Below are positions 17,617 through 24,999 of a stretch of 64,000 nt of DNA, piece by piece. Both the position numbers and the translations under genes were made by a program. Each line of letters starts with the position of its first letter. The first letter of the stretch is position 1. The notes under the pieces are model-generated. The model was not told the DNA's origin. It searched no databases and was given only the letters and a program-made list of their open reading frames with translations. This stretch comes from Chitinophaga polysaccharea (lineage in GTDB: Bacteria > Bacteroidota > Bacteroidia > Chitinophagales > Chitinophagaceae): contig NZ_CABFVU010000002.1 in NCBI RefSeq assembly GCF_902150045.1, forward strand, positions 670,001 through 734,000, written 5' to 3'.

Positions 17617-17943
17617 ATGAGATTTCATGTTTCTTTTGCCGAGTCGTTACGACAATTGGAGAAAAGCGATGATGATTTCGCAGTATTGTTTGAGCACGGT
17701 TCCATGCGGGGAGTCATTTTTGCCCCGGATGAGATAGATAGACAGGAACCGCATATTCAGGATGAGATTTACCTGGTGATGAGGGGGAGCGGGGAGTTTG
17801 AAATGGAAGGGAAGGTAGTGAAGGTGGGAGTGGGTGATTTCCTGTTTGTGCCTGCCGGTGCATCGCACCGGTTCCGGAATTTTACCCCCGATTTGCTGTT
17901 ATGGGTGATCTTATATGGAGTTGAAGGTGGGGAAATGGAATAA
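17617..17943 (+). CDS. small single-domain cupin protein
   Basis: The protein has 108 residues and is a single beta-barrel cupin. The motif region HIQDEIYLVMRGSGEFEMEG gives metal-ligand-type residues (His, Glu), and VGVGDFLFVPAGASHRFRNF holds the second cupin motif with its His. Such proteins bind a metal and a small ligand; the reaction, if any, is unknown. It lies between two terminators/promoters and appears monocistronic. No signal peptide. Confidence 0.8.
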   Translation: MRFHVSFAESLRQLEKSDDDFAVLFEHGSMRGVIFAPDEIDRQEPHIQDEIYLVMRGSGEFEMEGKVVKVGVGDFLFVPAGASHRFRNFTPDLLLWVILYGVEGGEME

Positions 17944-17955
17944 TTCTTATGGTCT

Positions 17956-17987
17956 TTTGTTTTTTTACAAATCTTGTATTATCTTTG
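17956..17987 (+). promoter_or_regulatory. promoter of rpsU
   Basis: TTTG (17956-17959), 20 bases, TATCTTTG (17980-17987): a textbook Bacteroidota housekeeping promoter, 27 bases before the rpsU ATG. Confidence 0.85.
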
Positions 17988-18014
17988 CGTTCCTAAAAAT
18001 AAGAGGCAAAAATT

Positions 18015-18212
18015 ATGTTGATCATTGATTCTAAAGATTGCGAAAACATAGACAAGGCGCTTAAAAAGTATAAAAAGAAGTTTGAAAAAGCTCGCATTTT
18101 ACTGCAGCTGAGAACGCGCCAGTCTTTTACTAAACCATCTGTTAAACGTCGTAACCAGGTGTTAAAAGCCGTTTACAAACAACAGTTGGCAACAGGTAAA
18201 TTTGAAGATTAA
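18015..18212 (+). CDS. rpsU: 30S ribosomal protein bS21
   Basis: The protein has 65 residues, basic, with the bS21 pattern (IDKALKKYKKKFEKARILLQLRTRQSF, then KPSVKRRNQVLKAVYKQ). It binds the small subunit near the mRNA exit region, and in Bacteroidota it is thought to affect access of the anti-Shine-Dalgarno end. The gene has its own perfect promoter and ends in a long hairpin at 18253-18297. Its position next to a Xer recombinase gene, hpf and the tuf tRNA cluster is common in this phylum. Confidence 0.95.
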   Translation: MLIIDSKDCENIDKALKKYKKKFEKARILLQLRTRQSFTKPSVKRRNQVLKAVYKQQLATGKFED

Positions 18213-18252
18213 TATTGCTCAGGCGATAAGCCTTTAGCAGCTCAAAATATTT

Positions 18253-18297
18253 GATGATTGTAAGGTTATTTAATAACTTTACAATCATCAATCTTTT
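18253..18297 (+). terminator. terminator of rpsU
   Basis: An 18-base-pair hairpin (18253-18270 with 18272-18289, one G-T pair, minimal loop) is followed by AATCTTTTT. It overlaps the first codons of the longest possible frame of the recombinase gene, which argues for a later start of that gene. Confidence 0.85.
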
Positions 18298-18298
18298 T

Positions 18299-19240
18299 GT
18301 GTTGAACGAAGCTTTATATTCCTTAGCGGAGCGGTTTATATCCTATATCCGGCTCGAGAAACGGTACTCAGCGCATACCTGCACTGCCTATCGCAACGAT
18401 CTTTCCCAGTTTCTTGACTATATAACCTTTAGCTATGGCGATACAGCTGTTGGGGATCTCAGTCATATTATGATCCGCAGCTGGCTGGCGAAGCTCATGG
18501 AAGATACCATGACCGCCAAAAGTGTTAACCGCAAAATCTCCACACTCAAATCTTTTTTCAAATTCTGTCTGCGTCAGGGCCTGATTAAACAGTCGCCCAT
18601 GATCAGGGTTATTGCGCCCAAGATCAGCCGTCGCCTGCCCGGGTATATCGAAGAAAAGGGCATGCGGGCGCTGGAAGACAATGTGAGTCCTGCCCCGGCT
18701 ATTTCCCCATATATTTTCGCCAACGATTTTGAAGGCATTACCCACCGGTTAATTTTTGAGATCTTTTACCAGACGGGTATCCGTTTGTCGGAGTTGATTG
18801 CTTTACAGGAATTCCGGGTAGACGAGGGAAACCAATCTTTAAAGGTAATGGGGAAAGGGGGGAAGGAGCGGATCATACCGGTGAGCCCCGGGCTGCTGGT
18901 ACAGATACGCGCGTACACAGAGGAGAAGCGCCGCCGGCTGGAAGAATTTGAGAAGGGGGTATTGCTGGTTCATCCGCACAGTGGCAGGCGTTTATACCCG
19001 AAATATGTATACCTGACGGTGAGAAAGTATCTTACCGAGCACCAGATCACTACATTAAAGAAGAAGAGTCCGCATATATTGAGGCATACCTTTGCCACAC
19101 ATCTTGCCAATAACGGGGCAGACCTGAATGCGATCAAGGAGTTGCTGGGGCACTCCAGTCTGGCCGCCACACAGGTTTACACGCATAATACGATAGAACA
19201 GTTAAAGAAGGTGTATAAGCAGGCGCACCCGAAAGCATAA
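18299..19240 (+). CDS. tyrosine recombinase, XerC/XerD type
   Basis: The protein has 313 residues from GTG 18299; the frame is open from 18251, but that stretch is the rpsU terminator. The N-terminal core-binding domain (SLAERFISYIRLEKRYSAHT...YRNDLSQF) is followed by the catalytic domain with Arg in YQTGIRLSEL, Lys in GKGGKERIIP, the HILRHTFATHLA box (His-x-x-Arg), the second His in LLGHSSLAATQVYTH and the nucleophile Tyr in QVYTH. These act at dif to resolve chromosome dimers. The length, single domain layout and conserved genome context suggest a housekeeping Xer, not an integrase of a mobile element. XerC or XerD cannot be decided. Confidence 0.9.
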   Translation: MLNEALYSLAERFISYIRLEKRYSAHTCTAYRNDLSQFLDYITFSYGDTAVGDLSHIMIRSWLAKLMEDTMTAKSVNRKISTLKSFFKFCLRQGLIKQSPMIRVIAPKISRRLPGYIEEKGMRALEDNVSPAPAISPYIFANDFEGITHRLIFEIFYQTGIRLSELIALQEFRVDEGNQSLKVMGKGGKERIIPVSPGLLVQIRAYTEEKRRRLEEFEKGVLLVHPHSGRRLYPKYVYLTVRKYLTEHQITTLKKKSPHILRHTFATHLANNGADLNAIKELLGHSSLAATQVYTHNTIEQLKKVYKQAHPKA

Positions 19241-19401
19241 TTATTATTTCAGGCTTTTAACAAAATATTACGCAGCTAAACAGCATTGCATTGCAAAAGT
19301 GACTATATTAGTAATCAAGTTCATTATACTAAAAGAGAATGCCTATGACCTTCCTTTACTAACTAGAACCTAGATTGTTAAATATTTAAAAAATTAGTGC
19401 T

Positions 19402-19701
19402 ATGAACGTACAAATTCAAACTGTGCATTTTGATGCTGATTCCAAATTGATAGATCACGTGAACAAGAAAGTGCAGAAGTTAAACACTTTTTATGATCGA
19501 ATCATTAGTGTGGACGTATTTCTAAAGTTGGACAATTTTGCGCATCAGATCAAAGATAAAATAGCAGAGATCCGAGTTCGAATACCCCGTCAGGATTTGT
19601 TTGTTAAACATGAGTCTAAATCTTTCGAAGAGTCCTTCGACCTGGCCTTTGAATCCCTGGTTGAGCAGGTTAAAAGAAAGAAGGAAAAGAAATTTCAATA
19701 A
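19402..19701 (+). CDS. hpf: ribosome hibernation promoting factor (HPF/RaiA family, short form)
   Basis: The protein has 99 residues, the short form of the family. It opens MNVQIQTVHFDADSKLIDHVNKKV, has the KLNTFYDRIISVDVFLKL strand and a basic C-terminal helix (SLVEQVKRKKEKK). It binds the ribosome in stationary phase and blocks the tRNA sites. A strong hairpin and promoter follow within 90 bases, so it is separated from the tRNA cluster. I see no clear promoter in the 160 bases between the recombinase stop and this ATG; co-transcription with the recombinase is possible. Confidence 0.9.
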   Translation: MNVQIQTVHFDADSKLIDHVNKKVQKLNTFYDRIISVDVFLKLDNFAHQIKDKIAEIRVRIPRQDLFVKHESKSFEESFDLAFESLVEQVKRKKEKKFQ

Positions 19702-19715
19702 TTTTCTGAAATAAT

Positions 19716-19746
19716 TTTGGAAATATTAATCTCTTTGCTACCTTTG
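19716..19746 (+). promoter_or_regulatory. promoter P1 upstream of the tRNA-tuf cluster
   Basis: TTTG (19716-19719), 19 bases, TACCTTTG (19739-19746): a perfect promoter. The -7 element lies inside the left arm of an inverted repeat (19733-19748 with 19771-19786). Confidence 0.75.
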
Positions 19747-19786
19747 CCATCCCGATTCAAAAAGAGGGTCGGTAAAGGTAGCAAAG
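19733..19786. repeat. 16-base inverted repeat over promoter P1
   Basis: CTTTGCTACCTTTGCC (19733-19748) pairs with GGTAAAGGTAGCAAAG (19771-19786), one G-T pair, with a 22-base loop. It could end the hpf transcript, but no good T run follows; it could also be an operator. Confidence 0.6.
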
Positions 19787-19857
19787 TTCTTTATGGTAGG
19801 GCGTTTTCGGGGAAGCAGATAAAATTTTAAATATCTGTAACAAACTGAAAAAAAGAT

Positions 19858-19887
19858 TTTGAGAATTGAAAAAATCTCTTAATTTTG
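19858..19887 (+). promoter_or_regulatory. promoter P2 of the tRNA-tuf cluster
   Basis: TTTG (19858-19861), 18 bases, TAATTTTG (19880-19887), 50 bases before the first tRNA. Confidence 0.7.
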
Positions 19888-19937
19888 CGCTCTCTTTCAA
19901 CGAGTTACTTTACTTGAAAGAATGTTTTTTGAAAGAT

Positions 19938-20011
19938 GCCAGCATAGCTCAGTTGGCCAGAGCTACTGATTTGTAATCAGTGGGTCGGGGGTTCGAATCC
20001 CTCTGCTGGCT
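19938..20011 (+). tRNA. tRNA-Thr (anticodon TGT)
   Basis: Acceptor GCCAGCA/TGCTGGC, D arm AGCTCAGTTGGCCAGAGCT, anticodon stem CTGAT/ATCAG around TTTGTAA with TGT, and T arm GGGGGTTCGAATCCCTC are all intact. No CCA is encoded. First gene of the cluster. Confidence 0.95.
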
Positions 20012-20068
20012 CATCGGTTTTTATTTGGTGATATGGATGCACCGGATGACAAAATCAAAAGATAGTTA

Positions 20069-20150
20069 GGGCAGGTTCCAGAGCGGCCAAATGGGGCGGA
20101 CTGTAAATCCGCTGACTACGTCTTCATAGGTTCGAATCCTATCCTGCCCA
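20069..20150 (+). tRNA. tRNA-Tyr (anticodon GTA)
   Basis: Acceptor GGGCAGG/CCTGCCC; anticodon loop CTGTAAA holds GTA; a long variable arm marks it as class II; T arm ATAGGTTCGAATCCTAT. No encoded CCA. Confidence 0.95.
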
Positions 20151-20346
20151 CAAAACAGCGTGTTCCGCTTTTGCCCTTCGCAGAGGCGGAACATAGTTGT
20201 GAGTAGAAGGTGAGTTATTCAGAAGTAGTAGACAATACCCTAAACCTGTGGTACAACAGCCTTATAAAGCTCTTATTTTTATTCTAATAATTCTATAAGT
20301 GGAAAGTTGCAGTGTTGTTTGCCGGAAGCTTAGTGAATTAAAAAAT

Positions 20347-20419
20347 GCGGGAGTAGCTCAGTTGGTAGAGCGACAGCCTTCCAAGCTGTAGGTCGCGGGT
20401 TCGAACCTCGTCTCCCGCT
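20347..20419 (+). tRNA. tRNA-Gly (anticodon TCC)
   Basis: Acceptor GCGGGAG/CTCCCGC, anticodon loop CTTCCAA with TCC, T arm CGCGGGTTCGAACCTCG. No encoded CCA. Confidence 0.95.
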
Positions 20420-20442
20420 CGTATTTTTAAGCAATTTTTCAA

Positions 20443-20514
<72 letters not shown>

Positions 20515-20575
20515 CAAATGAATTTTAGAAGAATAGTTGTAGTGAGTTTTTCAATCGCCTCAACAAACTCCATAA

Positions 20576-20603
20576 AATTCGAATTTCGGAATTCGAATTT
20601 GTT
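20576..20603. repeat. 14-base imperfect tandem repeat
   Basis: AATTCGAATTTCGG (20576-20589) is followed directly by AATTCGAATTTGTT (20590-20603). It lies between tRNA-Thr and the degenerate tRNA-like sequence. Confidence 0.6.
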
Positions 20604-20630
20604 AATTCTGCACTCCGAAATTAAAACTTA

Positions 20631-20702
20631 GCGTTGTAGCTCAATGGAAGAGCAACCCATTTTTATTTAGGGAAGGCCATGAGTTCAATTCTCATCAACG
20701 GT
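20631..20702 (+). pseudogene. degenerate tRNA-like sequence, related to tRNA-Thr(GGT)
   Basis: The D arm (GCTC...GAGC) and T arm (ATGAG-TTCAATT-CTCAT) are intact and closely match the neighbouring tRNA-Thr(GGT). The acceptor keeps only five pairs (CGTTG/CAACG). The anticodon region is two bases longer than in the neighbour, with only CCC/GGG able to pair and a T-rich loop that gives no ordinary anticodon; the central bases TTA would read a stop codon. It looks like a decayed duplicate. Its 3' end is part of a terminator hairpin before tuf. Confidence 0.65.
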
Positions 20703-20726
20703 ACAAGTTTGTAAAACCGTTTTTTT
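20697..20726 (+). terminator. weak terminator or attenuator between the tRNA cluster and tuf
   Basis: AACGGT (20697-20702) pairs with ACCGTT (20716-20721), followed by six more T. I see no separate tuf promoter, so tuf is probably reached by read-through. Confidence 0.5.
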
Positions 20727-20775
20727 AAAACAACAATCAATACAATCTTTACAAACCATCTAAAAAGAAAATACA

Positions 20776-21963
20776 ATGGCAAAAGAAACCTTCAAGCGGG
20801 ATAAACCCCACGTAAACATTGGTACCATCGGCCACGTGGATCATGGTAAAACTACTTTGACTGCTGCCATTACCACAATTTTGGCAAATAAAGGTCTGGC
20901 AGAGAAGAGAGGATATGATGAGATCGATGCTGCTCCTGAAGAAAAAGAAAGAGGTATTACTATCAATACAGCTCACGTTGAGTATCAGACAGCTTCTCGT
21001 CACTATGCTCACGTTGACTGTCCTGGTCACGCGGATTATGTGAAGAATATGATCACCGGTGCTGCTCAGATGGACGGTGCTATCCTCGTGGTGGCAGCTA
21101 CTGATGGTCCTATGCCGCAAACAAGAGAGCACATCCTGCTGGCTCGCCAGGTAGGTGTACCTCGTATCGTAGTATTCATGAACAAAGTTGACCTGGTAGA
21201 CGATCCTGAGCTGCTGGAACTGGTAGAGATCGAAATTCGTGATCTGCTGTCTTCTAACGGTTTTGATGGTGACAACGTTCCGGTTATCCAGGGTTCTGCA
21301 ACCGGCGCTCTCGCTGGCGACGAAAAATGGGTTTCTGCTATCGACCAACTGATGGATGCTGTTGATACTTACATTCCGCTGCCTCCACGTCCGGTTGATC
21401 AACCGTTCCTGATGTCAGTAGAAGACGTATTCTCTATCACCGGTCGTGGTACCGTTGCTACAGGTCGTATCGAACGCGGTCGTATCAAAGTTGGTGAGAA
21501 CGTTGAAATCGTAGGTCTGCAGGAAGAACCACTGAAATCTACTTGTACTGGTGTTGAGATGTTCAAAAAACTCCTCGACGAAGGTGAAGCAGGTGATAAC
21601 GCTGGTCTGTTGCTCCGCGGTATTGAGAAAACCCAGATCCGTCGCGGTATGGTTATCTGCGCACCGGGTTCTATCAAACCTCACTCTGAATTCAAATGCG
21701 AAGTATACGTACTGAGCAAAGAAGAAGGTGGCCGTCACACTCCGTTCTTCAACAAATACCGTCCTCAGTTCTACTTCCGTACAACTGACGTAACCGGTGA
21801 AGTTGAACTCGCTGCAGGTGTTGAAATGGTTATGCCTGGTGATAACGTAACTCTGACTGTTAAACTGATCCAGCCTATCGCTATGGACAAAGGTCTGAAG
21901 TTCGCTATCCGTGAAGGTGGCCGTACAGTAGGTGCTGGTCAAGTTACTGAAATCCTGAAGTAA
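20776..21963 (+). CDS. tuf: translation elongation factor Tu
   Basis: The protein has 395 residues. G motifs GHVDHGKTT, DCPGHADYVKNM and FMNKVDLVDD are in place, and RGITINTAHVEY is the effector region. Domains 2 and 3 follow (FSITGRGTVATGRIERG; VMPGDNVTLTVKLI). It delivers aminoacyl-tRNA to the ribosome as the GTP form. The codon use is visibly more restricted than in the neighbours (for example CTG and GGT dominate), as expected for a highly expressed gene. It lies between the tRNA cluster and trnW. Confidence 0.98.
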   Translation: MAKETFKRDKPHVNIGTIGHVDHGKTTLTAAITTILANKGLAEKRGYDEIDAAPEEKERGITINTAHVEYQTASRHYAHVDCPGHADYVKNMITGAAQMDGAILVVAATDGPMPQTREHILLARQVGVPRIVVFMNKVDLVDDPELLELVEIEIRDLLSSNGFDGDNVPVIQGSATGALAGDEKWVSAIDQLMDAVDTYIPLPPRPVDQPFLMSVEDVFSITGRGTVATGRIERGRIKVGENVEIVGLQEEPLKSTCTGVEMFKKLLDEGEAGDNAGLLLRGIEKTQIRRGMVICAPGSIKPHSEFKCEVYVLSKEEGGRHTPFFNKYRPQFYFRTTDVTGEVELAAGVEMVMPGDNVTLTVKLIQPIAMDKGLKFAIREGGRTVGAGQVTEILK

Positions 21964-21980
21964 GCAACTCAATTATATTA

Positions 21981-22060
21981 AAAGCCATTAGCTTTGGCGA
22001 TTAAATGTCAGGATTTTTTTAGATATTTGCTGACGCTGAAAGCTGAGTGCTAATGGCTTT
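21981..22060. repeat. palindromic intergenic repeat between tuf and trnW
   Basis: AAAGCCATTAGC (21981-21992) and its exact complement GCTAATGGCTTT (22049-22060) bound an 80-base element with AGCT-rich arms. It resembles in style the element between rpoB and rpoC at 30776-30887. Confidence 0.55.
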
Positions 22061-22064
22061 ATAC

Positions 22065-22135
22065 ACGGGTATGGTGCAACGGTAGCATACGGGTCTCCAA
22101 AACCTTTGATCTGGGTTCGAATCCTAGTACCCGTG
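22065..22135 (+). tRNA. tRNA-Trp (anticodon CCA)
   Basis: Acceptor ACGGGTA/TACCCGT, D arm GTGCAACGGTAGCAT, anticodon loop CTCCAAA with CCA, T arm CTGGGTTCGAATCCTAG. Usual place between tuf and secE. Confidence 0.95.
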
Positions 22136-22154
22136 CAGGGTTTAAAAAATAATT

Positions 22155-22204
22155 AAATGGTTGAATTGTTGTTATTACAAAATAAAACAAGTCAACCATT
22201 TTTT
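22155..22204 (+). terminator. possible terminator between trnW and secE
   Basis: AAATGGTTGA (22155-22164) pairs perfectly with TCAACCATTT (22192-22201), followed by a short T run. The loop of 27 bases is large, so it may be partial. Confidence 0.5.
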
Positions 22205-22244
22205 AGGCTTTAAACAATTGACCATAAATAGTTAACTTTATATA

Positions 22245-22445
22245 ATGAATAAGATCAGAAACTATTTCCGGGAGTCTTATCATGAATTGGTTTACAAGGT
22301 GTCCTGGCCTACCTGGCAAGAGCTCCAGTCTTCTACCATGATCGTGCTGATAGCAACAATATTTGTTACCGCACTGGTATGGGGTATGGATGCCGCTTCC
22401 AACTTCGTGTTAACTCACTATTACCAAATTTTCAAAGCTAAATAA
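22245..22445 (+). CDS. secE: preprotein translocase subunit SecE
   Basis: The protein has 66 residues, the short single-helix SecE of most bacteria. The amphipathic part YFRESYHELVYKVSWPTWQELQSS is the conserved cytoplasmic clamp, and the single membrane segment is TMIVLIATIFVTALVWGMDAA. It stabilises SecY in the inner membrane. The stop is immediately followed by the nusG ATG. Confidence 0.95.
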   Translation: MNKIRNYFRESYHELVYKVSWPTWQELQSSTMIVLIATIFVTALVWGMDAASNFVLTHYYQIFKAK

Positions 22446-23012
22446 ATGGATGCAGCCAATCTTCCTGCTCAGGAAACAAAGTGGTATGTACTCCGCGTTG
22501 TTAGTGGCAAGGAAAAAAAAGTGAAGGAATACCTGGATATTGAAGTACGTCGCTCCGACTGGGGTAACGTGATCAGCCAGATCTTCCTGCCGGTAGAAAA
22601 AGTTTATAAGGTGCAGGCTGGTAAAAAGGTAATGCGCGAAAAGAATTTTTATCCCGGTTATGTGATGATCGAAGCGGTTGATGGTAAAATGACCGATGAA
22701 GTAATACAGGCAATACGTAACGTATCCGGTGTTATCCACTTCCTCGGAAAAGAAAAACCTATCGCACTCCGTAAAGCAGAAGTGAACAAAATGCTGGGTA
22801 AGGTAGATGAACTGAGTGATCAGGGATTGACCATGAGCGAGCCCTTTATCGTGGGCGAAACCATTAAGATCATTGATGGTCCGTTCAACGACTTTAACGG
22901 TGTGATAGAAGAAGTAATTGAAGACAAGAAAAAACTGAAGGTAACTGTAAAGATCTTTGGCCGTGCTACACCGGTAGAGCTGAACTTCATGCAGGTAGAA
23001 AAACTTTCATAG
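22446..23012 (+). CDS. nusG: transcription termination/antitermination factor NusG
   Basis: The protein has 188 residues. The NGN domain opens KWYVLRVVSGKEKKVKEYL; FYPGYVMIEA is the core strand; the KOW domain is IVGETIKIIDGPFNDFNGVIEEV. It binds RNA polymerase and couples it to Rho and the ribosome. It starts on the base after the secE stop, so the two are translated in tandem. A terminator at 23036 ends the unit. Confidence 0.96.
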   Translation: MDAANLPAQETKWYVLRVVSGKEKKVKEYLDIEVRRSDWGNVISQIFLPVEKVYKVQAGKKVMREKNFYPGYVMIEAVDGKMTDEVIQAIRNVSGVIHFLGKEKPIALRKAEVNKMLGKVDELSDQGLTMSEPFIVGETIKIIDGPFNDFNGVIEEVIEDKKKLKVTVKIFGRATPVELNFMQVEKLS

Positions 23013-23035
23013 TAACTTATATAACATCTTTATTG

Positions 23036-23066
23036 AAAAGCGTTCCGTTTACCCGGGACGCTTTTT
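23036..23066 (+). terminator. terminator after nusG
   Basis: A 12-base-pair stem with one wobble (AAAAGCGTTCCG with CGGGACGCTTTT) and a T run. Confidence 0.88.
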
Positions 23067-23099
23067 CTCGTTTATCACATATGCCCTATATCTGTTGAT

Positions 23100-24284
23100 A
23101 TGAGATCAGTGATTGTTGTGATGCTGGGATTCTTGTTGATGAACACTGCGGGCGCCCAGCCAGGAAAGCTCAAACAAGTTAAACCAGCCTCCGTTGCAAT
23201 TGTTTCCGTCCCGGAAGAGGCAACGGCTTCTCCAACGATGATGGCCAAATGGCTGAAAGCCCATACAGGGAATGCTGTAGCGTTGCAACAGGCTTTATTT
23301 AACTGGATGGCCACGCATATAGCCTATGATGTGGAGAATATGAACCGGGTAAGCAGCTACCGGGATTCGGCGGCTGCGATGCTTAAAACATTGCGTACCC
23401 GTAAGGGGCTGTCTACCGATTATGCGGTTTTATATGCGCAGATATGCAGGAAAGCAGGAATTCCTGCCACTGTGGTAACCGGTTATGGCCTGCAGAACGG
23501 CATTCCCACCGGTTCGCATGATTGGGTGGTGGTGAAGAACGGAGCCCAGTGGGCAATAACAGATCCTACCTGGGGAGCCGGGGTGGTGGAGAACGGCCGT
23601 TTTGTGCCGGGGATCAACTGGACCTGGTTCCGGACGGCGCCGCAGGTAGCAGTGAAAACTCACATGCCTTATGATCCCATGTGGCAGATGCTGCCTTTCC
23701 CTTTACGTCATGATGAACAGGGCAGCCAGGCTTTTGCGGCTGCCACCAAACGCCCCGTTTTTGCTTATAATGATACTTTGAGTAACTGGTTCCGGCAGTC
23801 GAGACTGCAAAGGCTGGAATATGCGGCTGCCAGGATCCGCCGTTTCGGGGGAGCAGCCAATCCGTTTATTATGAGCGAGCTGGACTGGATGGACCAGTCG
23901 ATCAAAGTGCTGGTCGCCAACCAGGAAATTGAGGCCAGGAACCGGAGTATAGACGAGTTTAACAGGCTGAGCCGCGACTATGCAGCTATTGTGCAATTAT
24001 ATAATGAGTATGTGGATTTCAGGAACCGGCGGTTTACCCCGGAAGTAGAGGATGAAACGTTAAGGAAAACGATCGGGGAAATAGCGGTGAGGCTGGGGGC
24101 GGTTGAAAAGGCGCTATCCGGGTTGCAGGGTGGCGATGATGCGATGAAGGGGAATATCATGGAATTGCAGCGGGCACTTGCACAAATGAGGGACAAGGTA
24201 AGGGATGAGCAGCAGTTTGTGAATAAGTATATCAAAACGGAGAAAGGCAAGCGTAAGGAATTGTTGTATGCAAATGGAGGATAA
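23100..24284 (+). CDS. secreted transglutaminase-like protein with Ser in place of the catalytic Cys
   Basis: The protein has 394 residues. A signal peptide (MRSVIVVMLGFLLMNTAGAQ) sends it out of the cytoplasm. The transglutaminase core covers about 60-165: NWMATHIAYD, then TRKGLSTDYAVLYAQICRKAGIPATVV, GSHDWVVVKNGAQWAITDPTWGAG. His140 and Asp155 of the triad are present, but the position that is Cys in the usual GVCxDYA motif is Ser105. The C-terminal 130 residues are helical and charged, probably a coiled coil (LSRDYAAIVQLYNEYVDF...). It may be a non-catalytic binding protein or a weak hydrolase. It is monocistronic between nusG and rplK, with no clear promoter. Confidence 0.75.
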   Translation: MRSVIVVMLGFLLMNTAGAQPGKLKQVKPASVAIVSVPEEATASPTMMAKWLKAHTGNAVALQQALFNWMATHIAYDVENMNRVSSYRDSAAAMLKTLRTRKGLSTDYAVLYAQICRKAGIPATVVTGYGLQNGIPTGSHDWVVVKNGAQWAITDPTWGAGVVENGRFVPGINWTWFRTAPQVAVKTHMPYDPMWQMLPFPLRHDEQGSQAFAAATKRPVFAYNDTLSNWFRQSRLQRLEYAAARIRRFGGAANPFIMSELDWMDQSIKVLVANQEIEARNRSIDEFNRLSRDYAAIVQLYNEYVDFRNRRFTPEVEDETLRKTIGEIAVRLGAVEKALSGLQGGDDAMKGNIMELQRALAQMRDKVRDEQQFVNKYIKTEKGKRKELLYANGG

Positions 24285-24392
24285 ATTGTAACTTTGCCGG
24301 CTTCGGAGAATAAGGAAATTTTACGGGAAATGCAATGGATTTGTAAAAAAAATCTGATCATGAGCAAAAAGAATGCCCAATTTCAAATACTT

Positions 24393-24423
24393 TTTGACAA
24401 GTTCGTAATAATATATACCTTTG
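24393..24423 (+). promoter_or_regulatory. promoter of the rplKAJL-rpoBC transcription unit
   Basis: TTTG (24393-24396), 19 bases, TACCTTTG (24416-24423): a perfect promoter, about 88 bases before the rplK ATG. Confidence 0.88.
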
Positions 24424-24511
24424 CATCCCCTTTAAAAGGTTATTTTTAGTCTTTTACTTTTGGGAGTTTCCTGTTTTGCAGGGAGCGTTTAACCAAATTA
24501 AATTAAGAAAC

Positions 24512-24955
24512 ATGGCAAAAGAAATCGCAACGTACGTGAAATTGCAGGTGAAAGGCGGCCAGGCCAACCCTGCACCTCCAATTGGACCTGCGCTGGGTTC
24601 TAAAGGTGTGAACATCATGGAGTTCTGCAAACAGTTCAATGCCCGTACCCAGGATAAAATGGGTAAAGTATTGCCTGTGTTGCTGACTGTTTACACAGAC
24701 AAATCTTTCGACTTCGTAATTAAAACTCCTCCGGCACCTGTACAGCTGCTGGAAGCTGCTAAATTGCAGAGTGGTTCTAAAGAACCTAACCGTAACAAGG
24801 TGGGTAAAGTTTCCTGGGCTCAGGTAGAGGCTATTGCACAAGACAAGATGGCTGATCTGAACTGCTTTACGCTGAACAGCGCTATGAAAATGGTGGCTGG
24901 TACTGCTCGCAGCATGGGTATTACTGTTGATGGTAAAGCCCCTTGGGAAAACTAA
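24512..24955 (+). CDS. rplK: 50S ribosomal protein uL11
   Basis: The protein has 147 residues from ATG 24512 (MAKEIATYVKLQVKGG); the frame extends 12 codons upstream but that start is not typical. The blocks ANPAPPIGPALGSKGVNIMEFCKQFN and TARSMGITV are uL11 signatures. It forms the base of the stalk and the GTPase-associated centre. First gene after a perfect promoter. Confidence 0.97.
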   Translation: MAKEIATYVKLQVKGGQANPAPPIGPALGSKGVNIMEFCKQFNARTQDKMGKVLPVLLTVYTDKSFDFVIKTPPAPVQLLEAAKLQSGSKEPNRNKVGKVSWAQVEAIAQDKMADLNCFTLNSAMKMVAGTARSMGITVDGKAPWEN

Positions 24956-24999
24956 TTGTTTCACCCTGTTGAGGCAGGATCTTAAAATCATTTTGACAA

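Noticed and set aside
18251..18298. Upstream start of the Xer recombinase
   Set aside because: These codons are the rpsU terminator hairpin; the recombinase domain begins after it.
18299..19240. Xer recombinase as the integrase of a mobile element
   Set aside because: It has housekeeping length and lies in the conserved rpsU-hpf-tuf context; no att duplications or other mobile genes are present.
20631..20702. A functional ochre-suppressor tRNA
   Set aside because: TTA sits near the anticodon position, but the anticodon stem pairs only three bases and the arm length is wrong, so a working tRNA is unlikely.
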